Source: Microvirga subterranea
GTDB taxonomy: Bacteria; Pseudomonadota; Alphaproteobacteria; Rhizobiales; Beijerinckiaceae
Length of the DNA stretch: 64,000 nucleotides
NCBI RefSeq assembly: GCF_003350535.1
Contig: NZ_QQBB01000001.1
Coordinates: 1 to 64,000 of the forward strand
Reading direction: 5' to 3'
The position numbers and the translations under genes were made by a program. The notes under the pieces were generated by a model that was given only the letters and a program-made list of their open reading frames with translations, was not told where the DNA came from and searched no databases. Shown here piece by piece: positions 27,628 through 35,273 of the stretch (the stretch's first letter is position 1; each line of letters opens with the position of its first letter).

Positions 27628-30030
27628 ATGCTGCGAGACCACGAACGTATCGCAAGGGAAATGGCCGACCCTGCCCTCGTGCGTCTTCATCGCAAGCTCG
27701 AGCGCCTCTCGTCCGTCCTGACCGTCATGAACACCGGGGCGCATCCCGATGATGAGGCGAGCGGGATGCTGGCAGCGCTGCGCTTCGGCCTCGGCATGCG
27801 TGTCGTGATTGCCTGTTCGACGCGAGGAGAAGGGGGCCAGAACGCAATCGGACTTGAGCGCGGAGCGGCACTCGGTGTGCTGCGCACACGCGAGATGGAG
27901 GAGGCGGCGCGGCGTCTCGACGCGGATGTCGTGTGGCTCGGCCACGGACCTGACGATCCCGTGCACGATTTCGGCTTCTCCAAGAACGGTGACGACACGC
28001 TGGGCCGCTGGGGCGAAGATCGCATCGTCGAGCGCCTCGTTCGTGCCTATCGTGAGGAACGACAGGACATCGTCATTCCCACATTCCTCGACGTCCCTGG
28101 GCAGCATGGCCATCACCGAGCCATGACGCGTGCCGCCGAAAGGGCAGTTGCGCTCGCGGCTGACCCGAAAGCATTTCCCGAACATCTTGAAGCCGGGTTG
28201 AGGCCGTGGCAGGTCTCAAAATTCTATCTGCCGGCGTGGTCCGGTGGCGGCTCCACCTATGACGACGAGGTCCCGCCGCCTGTAGCGACCCTTGTGGTTC
28301 ATGCCCCTGGAGACGATGTCGCGACAGGAGCACCCTTTGCGCATATCGGGGAATGGTCCCGCGCAGCGCATCTGTCACAGGGCATGGGCCACTGGCAGGA
28401 AGATCCTGTCCGGTCGTGGCCTCTGCATCTGCTCTTGAACGCTACCGCCGCACAGAATGAAGAATCGGATATCCGCGACGGCCTTCCCGCGACTGTTGGC
28501 GAACTCTCTACTCTTCTCCCGGAGGAGCCGGCGCGCCATCTGGCTGCAGCCCAACGGTTGCTCGAGCAGGCGCGAGCGGCCTTTCCTGATCGCGCCTCGA
28601 TACGCAATGCAGCCATCGCAGCGGCCAAATCGATCGTGACGGCACTTGCATCCTGTCCTCACGAATACCTCGATGAGGTCGAACACAAGCTGAAACGCAA
28701 GCTCAGCGAAATCGACGATGTCGTCATCGAAGCGAGCGGGGTGCATGTGCGCGGCTGGGCCGATCCGCACGTCGTCAAGCCAGGTCGGAGAGCGATGGTG
28801 CATTACGCCCTTACCCGGCCAGACGTTGCAGTTTCTGTAGCGCCTGCATCCGTCAAGAACATAGGAGAGGCTGCCCCTTCGTCCGACGGCAATACAAGGG
28901 CATTTGAAATCGCCGTACCGGCCGGTGCCCCCCTCACCACGGCGTATCCTGCTCGCTTCAGAGTCCTCGGAGGCAACGGTGATATCCACCTCTCTGCCAT
29001 GGTCGAGGTGGATGGGTATCGAGCCTGCCGTCTAATCGATCTCGATGAACCGATGCGCATCGTCCCGGGTCAGTCCATCGTGCTGGACCCCGATACCGTT
29101 CTTCTCCCCACATCCCGAACTCACGAGCCCTTCTTCATCAGAAGCTTGATCGACGGAGATGCCTCCAATGCCGGCATCGACCTCGTGACGCCGGCAGGAT
29201 GGGCGCTCGACCCGAGGGACAATGGCTTTCGGGTGTCTCCCCCCACGCACCTGAAATCTGGTCTCTATCGGCTCGAAGGACGTGTGAACGGACATCCTGC
29301 CTATCGCTCGACACCGATTGCCTATCCTCACATCGGCCGCACGGCCCATCTCAGCCGCGAAGACCTCAAGGTGCTGGTCCTGGACGTCCAGCTCCCGACT
29401 GGAGCAAAAATCGGCTATGTGGGCGGAGGCAACGATCAAATCGGGACGTGGCTCGTCCGGCTTGGCTTCGACGTGACGGATCTTGATGGCGTTGACCTTC
29501 AGGGCGATCTCTCCCGTTTCACGACCATCATGGTAGGGATCTTTGCATTCGGAACCCGTCCTGACCTCGCGGAGGCCTGCCCACGCCTGCACCGCTTCGT
29601 GAGCGAGGGCGGGCATGTGGTGACGTTCTACCACAGGCCTACCGATGGCTGGGACCCAGGGCTGACGCCGCCTCGGCCGATCACCATCGGCGCACCGTCG
29701 CTACGTTGGCGCGTGACAGACCCTAGAGCAACGGTCAAGGTTCTCGGTGAGGACCATCCTTTGATGGCCGGCCCAAATCCGATCGGCCCCGACGACTGGG
29801 AGGGTTGGGACAAAGAGCGTGGGCTCTACTTCGCATCAGTGTGGGACGAGGCTTATGAGCCGCTGCTCAGCATGAGCGATCCTGGCGAAAAACCGCTCCT
29901 CGGCGGCCTTATCTCAGGCACGATCGGACATGGGCGCCACACCCACGTCAGCCTTGCGCTCCACCACCAGCTCGACAGGCTCGTGCCGGGAGCATTCCGG
30001 ATTCTGGCCAATCTCGCCCAGCCGGCATAG
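27628..30030 (+). CDS. Large PIG-L/LmbE deacetylase with C-terminal amidotransferase-like domain
   Basis: 800 residues, far longer than simple PIG-L enzymes (about 230-300). The N-terminal domain has the zinc motif AHPDDE (H39, D41, D42), SCTRGEGGQN-like GEGGQN, REME, and a distal VPGQHGHHRAM histidine motif near 155. These enzymes remove N-acyl groups, classically from GlcNAc derivatives. The middle (about 340-580) looks like beta-sandwich modules. Residues about 590-795 (KIGYVGGGNDQIGTWL, GVDLQGDLSRFTTIMVG, FVSEGGHVVTFYH) resemble a ThuA/GATase-1-like Rossmann fold without an obvious catalytic Cys. No signal peptide. It follows the ROK gene by 19 bp and is likely co-transcribed, so it probably processes the cargo of the divergent ABC operon. 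Confidence 0.82.
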   Translation: MLRDHERIAREMADPALVRLHRKLERLSSVLTVMNTGAHPDDEASGMLAALRFGLGMRVVIACSTRGEGGQNAIGLERGAALGVLRTREMEEAARRLDADVVWLGHGPDDPVHDFGFSKNGDDTLGRWGEDRIVERLVRAYREERQDIVIPTFLDVPGQHGHHRAMTRAAERAVALAADPKAFPEHLEAGLRPWQVSKFYLPAWSGGGSTYDDEVPPPVATLVVHAPGDDVATGAPFAHIGEWSRAAHLSQGMGHWQEDPVRSWPLHLLLNATAAQNEESDIRDGLPATVGELSTLLPEEPARHLAAAQRLLEQARAAFPDRASIRNAAIAAAKSIVTALASCPHEYLDEVEHKLKRKLSEIDDVVIEASGVHVRGWADPHVVKPGRRAMVHYALTRPDVAVSVAPASVKNIGEAAPSSDGNTRAFEIAVPAGAPLTTAYPARFRVLGGNGDIHLSAMVEVDGYRACRLIDLDEPMRIVPGQSIVLDPDTVLLPTSRTHEPFFIRSLIDGDASNAGIDLVTPAGWALDPRDNGFRVSPPTHLKSGLYRLEGRVNGHPAYRSTPIAYPHIGRTAHLSREDLKVLVLDVQLPTGAKIGYVGGGNDQIGTWLVRLGFDVTDLDGVDLQGDLSRFTTIMVGIFAFGTRPDLAEACPRLHRFVSEGGHVVTFYHRPTDGWDPGLTPPRPITIGAPSLRWRVTDPRATVKVLGEDHPLMAGPNPIGPDDWEGWDKERGLYFASVWDEAYEPLLSMSDPGEKPLLGGLISGTIGHGRHTHVSLALHHQLDRLVPGAFRILANLAQPA

Positions 30031-30043
30031 CACAGCCATACTG

Positions 30044-30277
30044 TCACGGGTGCCCAGGCACCTCCGGCTGTGGCGTCGGATGGATCACCGGCTGCTTGGG
30101 CTCTGGAGCCTGTTCGGGCATGGGCGACGGAATGGTGGGCGATTCCAGGGGATGTGGCGCATCCGTGGGAGCTGGCGGAACCGGGACTGGCTCCGTTGGC
30201 GGCGGCTTCGGATAGAATTCATCCGGCAAGGGGCGACCGCTGCCGAGATCTTGCCGGCCGCTCGTGAGAAGGAGCAT
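30044..30277 (-). CDS. Small proline-rich protein, unknown function
   Basis: 77 residues from ATG 30277 (a TTG three codons upstream is an alternative). About a quarter of the residues are proline, with runs such as PKPPPTEPVPVPPAP and PEQAPEPKQPV. It resembles the oppositely oriented small gene at 30522 in length and style. It could be an envelope-associated disordered protein. No signal peptide is visible and no function can be given. It converges on the PIG-L gene with a 13-bp gap. Confidence 0.45.
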   Translation of the reverse strand: MLLLTSGRQDLGSGRPLPDEFYPKPPPTEPVPVPPAPTDAPHPLESPTIPSPMPEQAPEPKQPVIHPTPQPEVPGHP

Positions 30278-30521
30278 GGTGTCCAAGCCGAAGGGCCTCT
30301 CGATGGTTCAACCATGCAGGAAACCCTGATCGAGCCTATTGGTTCACGGACCGCCGAGCTTATTCGGAAGCCTGCACCTGTGTTTGTGAGACGCTGGAAG
30401 CGCCCGAATTCCAATCGTTCCAAATACCCCTATAATCATAGCCTGAGAGTGCTTATGAGCCCGTCGCGCGGAGGAAGGTCATGGAGCGGCCGCGCGAAAG
30501 CGATAGAAGGGATGCGCATTG

Positions 30522-30719
30522 ATGGTTGGCACGCCCTCCCCCTCCGAACCGCGCCCGGACATTCCGGCTCCGAACCCCGATCCAGTCAACCCCGAGCCCC
30601 CGCCTTCAGGCGTGCCCGGGAGGGAGGAGCCCGTGAGCATTCCGCCGGACACTCCCGACGATGCTCCGATGCCCGGTGAGCCGATCGGCATTCCCCCGAC
30701 AGTTCCACCAGAACTGTGA
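30522..30719 (+). CDS. Small proline-rich protein, unknown function
   Basis: 65 residues from ATG 30522, behind an AGAAGGG ribosome site. It is rich in Pro, Glu and Asp (PRPDIPAPNPDPVNPEPPP), acidic, and likely disordered. Its likeness to the small gene at 30044-30277 suggests one family in two orientations, but low-complexity composition alone could produce that. No function is assigned. Confidence 0.5.
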   Translation: MVGTPSPSEPRPDIPAPNPDPVNPEPPPSGVPGREEPVSIPPDTPDDAPMPGEPIGIPPTVPPEL

Positions 30720-30888
30720 ACCCCTCGACGTCCAGGCGCTTCGCTAGCCTTTCTCCTATGAGACCGGGCCTGTCCAGCGTCGCAATGACGACCGTCAGCT
30801 CTGACCGAGGGTGCGAACCGGCTCACGCGAGAACACTTGCTCGCGGGGCGCCTGCGCCTTCGGGAGCAGAGGGATCTTTTCAGCATCC

Positions 30889-30902
30889 TTGAGCATAATC
30901 AA
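30889..30902 (+). promoter_or_regulatory. FNR/FixK-like box upstream of the stress-protein genes
   Basis: TTGAG-CATA-ATCAA matches the FNR/FixK consensus TTGAT-N4-ATCAA at nine of ten positions and ends 53 bp before the first universal stress gene. Such genes are commonly under FNR-type low-oxygen control in alphaproteobacteria. Binding here is inferred. Confidence 0.55.
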
Positions 30903-30955
30903 TTTCGCCACCTTCCGACCATGTCAGTTTGTTCTCGAAGCAGGAGAAGCGCTGG

Positions 30956-31792
30956 ATGGTTCAAGACATCAAAAGCATTCTCGTTGGTATTTCCGGCGGC
31001 GAGGAAAAGCCGTCCTCTGCCCTGCGTTACGGCCTCTCCCTCGCGCAGCAGGCTTCCGCCCACGCTTCGATCTATGCCCCCACCCCCGAAATGCTGGTGA
31101 CGCACGCCTTCGTCAGCAATGTTGCGGCAGGCCTCGTTGCTGCGGAGAACCGTCGCCTCCATGAGGCTTCCCTGATGGCGCTTGAACAGGCCCAGCAGGG
31201 TGCCCGGGCGTCGGGAGTTCCCTGCAGCGTCGAGGTGCTGCAGAAGCCCTATTCCGATCTGGCGGCAGCTCTTGCAGCCCGAAGCCGCGTCCATGACGTG
31301 ACCGTCCTCGATGCGGAGCGGGACTTCTTGAGCCTCGGTCGAGGCATTCTTGAAGAGGTCCTATTCAACGGTGGACGACCGCTGCTGATCGTACCTCAAG
31401 GAACGGACGTCTTCCGGGTCGAGAGAGTTCTGGTGGCGTGGGACGGCAGCGCCAAAGCAAGCCGCGCGGTGCACGATGCCCTGCCTTTCCTGAAAGCCGC
31501 ACAGCAGGTGGAGATCGCTTCGGTTGTAGGAGAAAAGGACCTGTCATCCTCGCTCCCGGGAGCAGAGCTTGCTCCGCACCTGAGCCGCCATGGTGTCGAT
31601 TGCACGCTGAAGGAATTGCCGCTTCAGAGAGGCGATGCTGGCGAAACTCTCCGTTCGCAGCTCGGGATCTTCAGAGCCGACCTGCTCGTGATGGGAAGCT
31701 TTGTGCATTCACGCTGGCGGCAACTCGTACTCGGAGGGGTTACGCAGACCATGCTGAAGGGCTGCCCGGTTCCGCTGCTTCTATCCTATTGA
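30956..31792 (+). CDS. Universal stress protein, tandem UspA-type
   Basis: 278 residues, about twice a single Usp domain. ATG 30956 is chosen for the AGGAG site 9 bp upstream. The first half begins IKSILVGISGGEE. The second half (about 155 on) begins VERVLVAWDGSAKASRAVHDALP and ends with the nucleotide-loop-like MGSFVHSRWRQLVLGGVTQTML before PVPLLLSY. A cytoplasmic stress role is known for the family and the exact activity is not. An FNR/FixK-like box lies just upstream, and a second usp gene follows 54 bp after. Confidence 0.88.
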   Translation: MVQDIKSILVGISGGEEKPSSALRYGLSLAQQASAHASIYAPTPEMLVTHAFVSNVAAGLVAAENRRLHEASLMALEQAQQGARASGVPCSVEVLQKPYSDLAAALAARSRVHDVTVLDAERDFLSLGRGILEEVLFNGGRPLLIVPQGTDVFRVERVLVAWDGSAKASRAVHDALPFLKAAQQVEIASVVGEKDLSSSLPGAELAPHLSRHGVDCTLKELPLQRGDAGETLRSQLGIFRADLLVMGSFVHSRWRQLVLGGVTQTMLKGCPVPLLLSY

Positions 31793-31846
31793 CCACGAGC
31801 GCAAGTCGTTGGTGTCGGATGCAACGGAGAGAGGAGGAAGGAACTC

Positions 31847-32284
31847 ATGTACAGCCATATTCTCATTGCAACCGACGGCTCATCGCTGTCCGGCCGCGCC
31901 GTCGATCATGGCGTAGGCTTGGCGAAGGCGCTGGGTGCTGCCGTCAGCCTGCTCACGGTCTCAGAGCGATTTCACGTGTTCGCTCTCGACGCCGAACAGG
32001 TCGAAGAGACTGCCTCCACCTTCAGGGAGCACATGAGGGAGGAGGCGATCAAGACGTTGTCCCAAGCCTTTGAGGTCGCACGGTCGGCGGGAATCGAGGC
32101 GACCCAGATCCATTTGGAGGATGACGAGCCTTATCAGGCCATCATCCGGACCGCCGAGGGCCGGCGTTGTGATCTCATCGTCATGGCCTCGCACGGCCGT
32201 AGCGGCGTCTCGGCCCTTCTCTTGGGAAGCGAAACCATGAAGGTGCTCACCCACTCGAAGATCCCCGTCCTCGTCGTACGATAG
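31847..32284 (+). CDS. Universal stress protein, single UspA domain
   Basis: 145 residues, the standard length, behind a strong AGGAGGAAGG ribosome site. It opens YSHILIATDGSSLSGRAVDHG and ends with the ATP-loop pattern ASHGRSGVSALLLGSET, so it is probably of the ATP-binding UspFG class. It follows the tandem usp gene and may share its low-oxygen promoter. It converges with the dodecin gene, leaving 6 bp between the stops. Confidence 0.92.
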   Translation: MYSHILIATDGSSLSGRAVDHGVGLAKALGAAVSLLTVSERFHVFALDAEQVEETASTFREHMREEAIKTLSQAFEVARSAGIEATQIHLEDDEPYQAIIRTAEGRRCDLIVMASHGRSGVSALLLGSETMKVLTHSKIPVLVVR

Positions 32285-32290
32285 CCGCCG

Positions 32291-32515
32291 TCAGCGAGCG
32301 ACGCCGTCGTCCATAGGCTCCCGCGCGAAGGCGATCTTTGCGTGCACCCGGAACAGCCGGATCTCGTCACCGTCTACGACGGCTTCGAAATCCGTCACCG
32401 ACATGGAACGGATGTTGCGGATCGTCTGCGAGGCGATCCGAATGCCCCGTCTGGCGGCATCCTCCCAACTCTGATCCGACTCCGCCACCACCTCGATCGA
32501 CTTGAGCAGGGTCAT
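32291..32515 (-). CDS. Dodecin (flavin-binding dodecameric protein)
   Basis: 74 residues from ATG 32515, preceded by AGGAGG. It matches the dodecin pattern: KSIEVVAESDQSWEDAARRGI, then TIRNIRSMSVTDFEAVVDGDEIRLFRVHAKIAF. Dodecins form hollow 12-mers that store or buffer riboflavin and flavin nucleotides in the cytoplasm. A flavin buffer fits a region with several flavin enzymes, though no direct link is shown. Confidence 0.93.
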   Translation of the reverse strand: MTLLKSIEVVAESDQSWEDAARRGIRIASQTIRNIRSMSVTDFEAVVDGDEIRLFRVHAKIAFAREPMDDGVAR

Positions 32516-32794
32516 GGCTTCCTCCTGAAGCGGTCCGCTCAAGAGTAGCAGCGATCAAGCGCGACAAGAACGACTATCCAGGAGACCAGGCTAGAAAGGT
32601 GACTTACTAGGAAATCGGGCTCCTGTGAGTTCGGCAACTTCCTCTCGGCAGTCCCAGCCTCGGCCTTCGCACTGCTCGAATCGGAACGTCTGCCCCTGTG
32701 AGGCTCGGCACGGGATGCCGGCTGCCGAAAATGACAGGTCAGGAGGCATTCACGGATCGAGCGCCCTGTGCTCTCGACGGTTGAAATGACATGC

Positions 32795-32823
32795 CTCGGG
32801 ACGGGGTTGATCCCCGTCCCGAG
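32795..32823 (-). terminator. Strong stem-loop after the SDR operon
   Basis: CTCGGGACGGGG and CCCCGTCCCGAG form a perfect 12-bp stem with a 5-nt loop, starting 7 bp after the SDR stop on the minus strand. There is no long U run, but stem strength and position support termination or 3'-end protection. Confidence 0.65.
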
Positions 32824-32830
32824 AACCCTT

Positions 32831-33607
32831 TCAGGTGCAGGAGATCTGGCCACCGTCCACGCGCAGGATCGATCCCGTCATGAACGAGGCCTTTTCGCTC
32901 GCCAGGAAGACGGCCGCCGCCGCGAACTCCTCGATCTCACCGTAGCGGCCGGCCGGAATGCCGGCTCGCGCCGCAGCCGCGACGTCGTCGACCGAGCGCC
33001 CTGTCCGCTCCGCATTGGCGGCATCGAGCTGCTTGAGACGGTCGGTGGCGATGCGTCCCGGCGCGACGGCGTTCACGGTAATACCCGACGACGCAACCTC
33101 GGCCGCCAGGGTCTTGCCCCAACCAACGAGGGCCGGGCGGATCGCATTGGAGATGGCGAGGTTCGGGATCGGCTGAATGACGCCCGACGAGATCACCGAA
33201 ATGATGCGGCCGAACTTGCGCTCGATCATGCCGGGCAAAAGCTGATCCGTGATCCGCACCAGGTTGACGAACATCGCCTCGAACGACGTGCGCCACTGAT
33301 CGCTCGACACACCCTGCGCCTTCCCGGGCGGCGGACCGCCGCTGTTCAGGACCAGAATGTCGACTCCGCCGAGCGCATCCGTCACGTCCTTCGCCAGGGC
33401 ATCGACCTGATCGACCTTGCCCGTATCGCAGACGAAAGGCAGGACGCCGTTGCCGATCTTCTCGGCGGCGGCTTTCGATCCGTCCATCGTCCGGCTGGCG
33501 ATCGCGACGCGAGCGCCCTCTTCGGCGAGCCCTTGGGCAATGCCGAAGCCCAGCCCCTTGCTGGCGCCGAGAACGAGCGCGCGCTTCCCCTCCAATCCAG
33601 TCTTCAT
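32831..33607 (-). CDS. Atypical short-chain dehydrogenase/reductase lacking YxxxK
   Basis: 258 residues. The N-terminal cofactor loop GASKGLGFG, the NSGG segment (88-91, replacing NNAG), and the C-terminal GRYGEIEEFAAAAVFLASEKASFMTGS are those of a classical SDR. The expected catalytic Tyr-x-x-x-Lys is replaced: aligning S140/S141 and KTLAAE puts S153 and R157 in those places (NLAISNAIRPAL). Activity may be lost or altered. I recall other SDRs of this kind in proteobacteria, so this looks like a real subgroup rather than damage. Its ATG overlaps the stop of the upstream DapA-like gene as ATGA, so the two should work together. Confidence 0.85.
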   Translation of the reverse strand: MKTGLEGKRALVLGASKGLGFGIAQGLAEEGARVAIASRTMDGSKAAAEKIGNGVLPFVCDTGKVDQVDALAKDVTDALGGVDILVLNSGGPPPGKAQGVSSDQWRTSFEAMFVNLVRITDQLLPGMIERKFGRIISVISSGVIQPIPNLAISNAIRPALVGWGKTLAAEVASSGITVNAVAPGRIATDRLKQLDAANAERTGRSVDDVAAAARAGIPAGRYGEIEEFAAAAVFLASEKASFMTGSILRVDGGQISCT

Positions 33608-34548
33608 GCCGCAAGGCTCCCCTGTTGCGAGCGCTCGATGCGCTCCATCAGCCAATCGATTTCAGCAATCGTCTCCGGGCTCAGCTTCGGACCCGGCTTC
33701 CGCAGCGTGTCGGAGGCGATGATGCCGCGCTTCTTCAGCACGTATTTGCGCACCGCGAGGCCGAGGTTGGGCTGCGTCTCATAACGCACCAGCGGCAGAT
33801 GCCGGTCGAAGAGGTCGTGCGCCTCCTGACGGCGTCCCTGCTTGATGAGGTTCACGACGCCGACGAGCATCTCGGGATAGGCATAGCCCGTCATGGCGCC
33901 ATCGGCCCCACGCTCCATCTCGAACGGCAGGAACAGGCCGCCATTGCCGCACAGGATCGAAACGCGACGGACCTGCCCCTCGGCGCTGGCACGGCGCAGG
34001 GTCGTGATCTTGTCGAGACCGGGCCAGTCCTCATGCTTGAGCATCACGCAGGACGGGCTCTGCTCGATGATCCGCATGATCACCTTGGGAGTCATGACCA
34101 CATTGGTGGCGAGCGGATAATCCTGGATCACGAAGGGGGTATCGGCTCCGATCGCCTCGACGGCGTCCGCGTAGTAGGAGACGATCTGATCGTCGGTCCT
34201 GAGGGTCGACGGGGGAGCGATCATGACGCCTGCGGCGCCCACGTCCATCACCTTGCGGGACAGGCCCGACATGGCCGCAAAGCCCGCGGCGGAAACGCCG
34301 ACCACGACCGGAACCCGCCCGGCGACGGTGGACATGACCTGCTTGGCGAAAGTCAGCGATTCCTCGGCCGCAAGCTTCGGCGACTCGCCCATGATGCCAA
34401 GGATCGTCAGACCCGTGGCGCCGGCCTTCAGATAGGCTTCGACCATCCGGTCGGTCGAGGCGATATCGAGACGGCCATCGGATTCAAAGGGCGTCGGGCA
34501 GATGACATAGACGCCTTCGGCAGCGCTTGTGAGCAATGTTTCCTCCAT
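33604..34548 (-). CDS. DapA/NanA-family Schiff-base lyase
   Basis: 314 residues from ATG 34548 (a GTG one codon earlier is possible). It has the TIM-barrel family features: an early VICPTPF strand, the GIMGESPKL loop (the GxxGE-type motif), a tyrosine in IQDYPLATN, and the Schiff-base lysine at about 171 in CVMLKHEDW. Family members are class I aldolases or dehydratases acting on pyruvate-derived keto acids. This is not necessarily lysine-biosynthetic DapA. It is coupled by ATGA to an atypical SDR, which hints at a short keto-acid or sugar-acid pathway. Substrate unknown. Confidence 0.85.
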   Translation of the reverse strand: MEETLLTSAAEGVYVICPTPFESDGRLDIASTDRMVEAYLKAGATGLTILGIMGESPKLAAEESLTFAKQVMSTVAGRVPVVVGVSAAGFAAMSGLSRKVMDVGAAGVMIAPPSTLRTDDQIVSYYADAVEAIGADTPFVIQDYPLATNVVMTPKVIMRIIEQSPSCVMLKHEDWPGLDKITTLRRASAEGQVRRVSILCGNGGLFLPFEMERGADGAMTGYAYPEMLVGVVNLIKQGRRQEAHDLFDRHLPLVRYETQPNLGLAVRKYVLKKRGIIASDTLRKPGPKLSPETIAEIDWLMERIERSQQGSLAA

Positions 34549-34651
34549 CACGGAGCTTCAAGGGAGAAACTCGGCGCCTTTCCTTACACCGGCTTTTCGC
34601 CGAGTGCACCGGTGAACTTGATTGGCACGCAAGAGCGGACCTCGGAGCGGC

Positions 34652-35266
34652 TCACCGGGCCGAAAGGATCCTTGCCAGATCGGCGGTCTCGTCCACGTCG
34701 AGGAGAACGCCCGGATCGTAGGTCGGGACAAGCGCGAGAGCGGGCCCGAGCCCATCAAGGACACGGCGCGCGCCCTGATCTCCGTGAAGCGCCGCAAGTT
34801 GCGGGAACAAGAATGCGGATACAAGCACCGGATGCCCGCGCCTGCCCTCATAGACAGGCGCCGCGGCAAGGATATTCGGTAACGTCATTGCATCGGCCAA
34901 GGCTGCCGGTACCGTACTCGGAATGCAAAGCATGTCGCCCAGGAAGATGAAGGCGCCGGACGCGGATGGGGGCAGAGCGGCCAATCCGGCCCGGAGGGAA
35001 GCCGAGAGACCGTCGCGATGGTCTTGCGCGTGGATGACATGCACGTCCGGCGCATTGGTCCAAGTCGCGGCAAAGTCCTGAGCGGCTTCAGACACCTCTT
35101 TAGAATCCGCACCGGTCACGAGAACCACGCCCGCGACGGGAGCCGAAAGAGCGACCTGAAGCGCACCGTGAAGGAGGACGCCTCCGCCCCAGGGGGCCAG
35201 AAGCTTGCGCCCGCCGAAGCGGGTGCCTGCTCCGGCCGCCAACACAAGGGCGTGGAACTCCGCCAT
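34652..35266 (-). CDS. mocA: Molybdenum cofactor cytidylyltransferase, MocA-like
   Basis: 204 residues from ATG 35266. The nucleotidyltransferase loop LAAGAGTRFGGRKLL opens the protein, and the FLGDMLCIP metal site is near 105. MocA adds CMP to Mo-molybdopterin, giving the MCD form used by PaoABC-type hydroxylases. It is the last gene of the molybdenum hydroxylase operon and follows the XdhC gene by 7 bp, which fits that job. MobA (GMP transfer) is less likely in this setting. Confidence 0.87.
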   Translation of the reverse strand: MAEFHALVLAAGAGTRFGGRKLLAPWGGGVLLHGALQVALSAPVAGVVLVTGADSKEVSEAAQDFAATWTNAPDVHVIHAQDHRDGLSASLRAGLAALPPSASGAFIFLGDMLCIPSTVPAALADAMTLPNILAAAPVYEGRRGHPVLVSAFLFPQLAALHGDQGARRVLDGLGPALALVPTYDPGVLLDVDETADLARILSAR

Positions 35267-35273
35267 GCTGGTC

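Noticed and set aside
29930-30679. 249-codon plus-strand frame after the PIG-L gene
   Set aside because: Composition is Arg/Trp/Gly-rich noise. It overlaps the PIG-L end and two better small proline-rich candidates.
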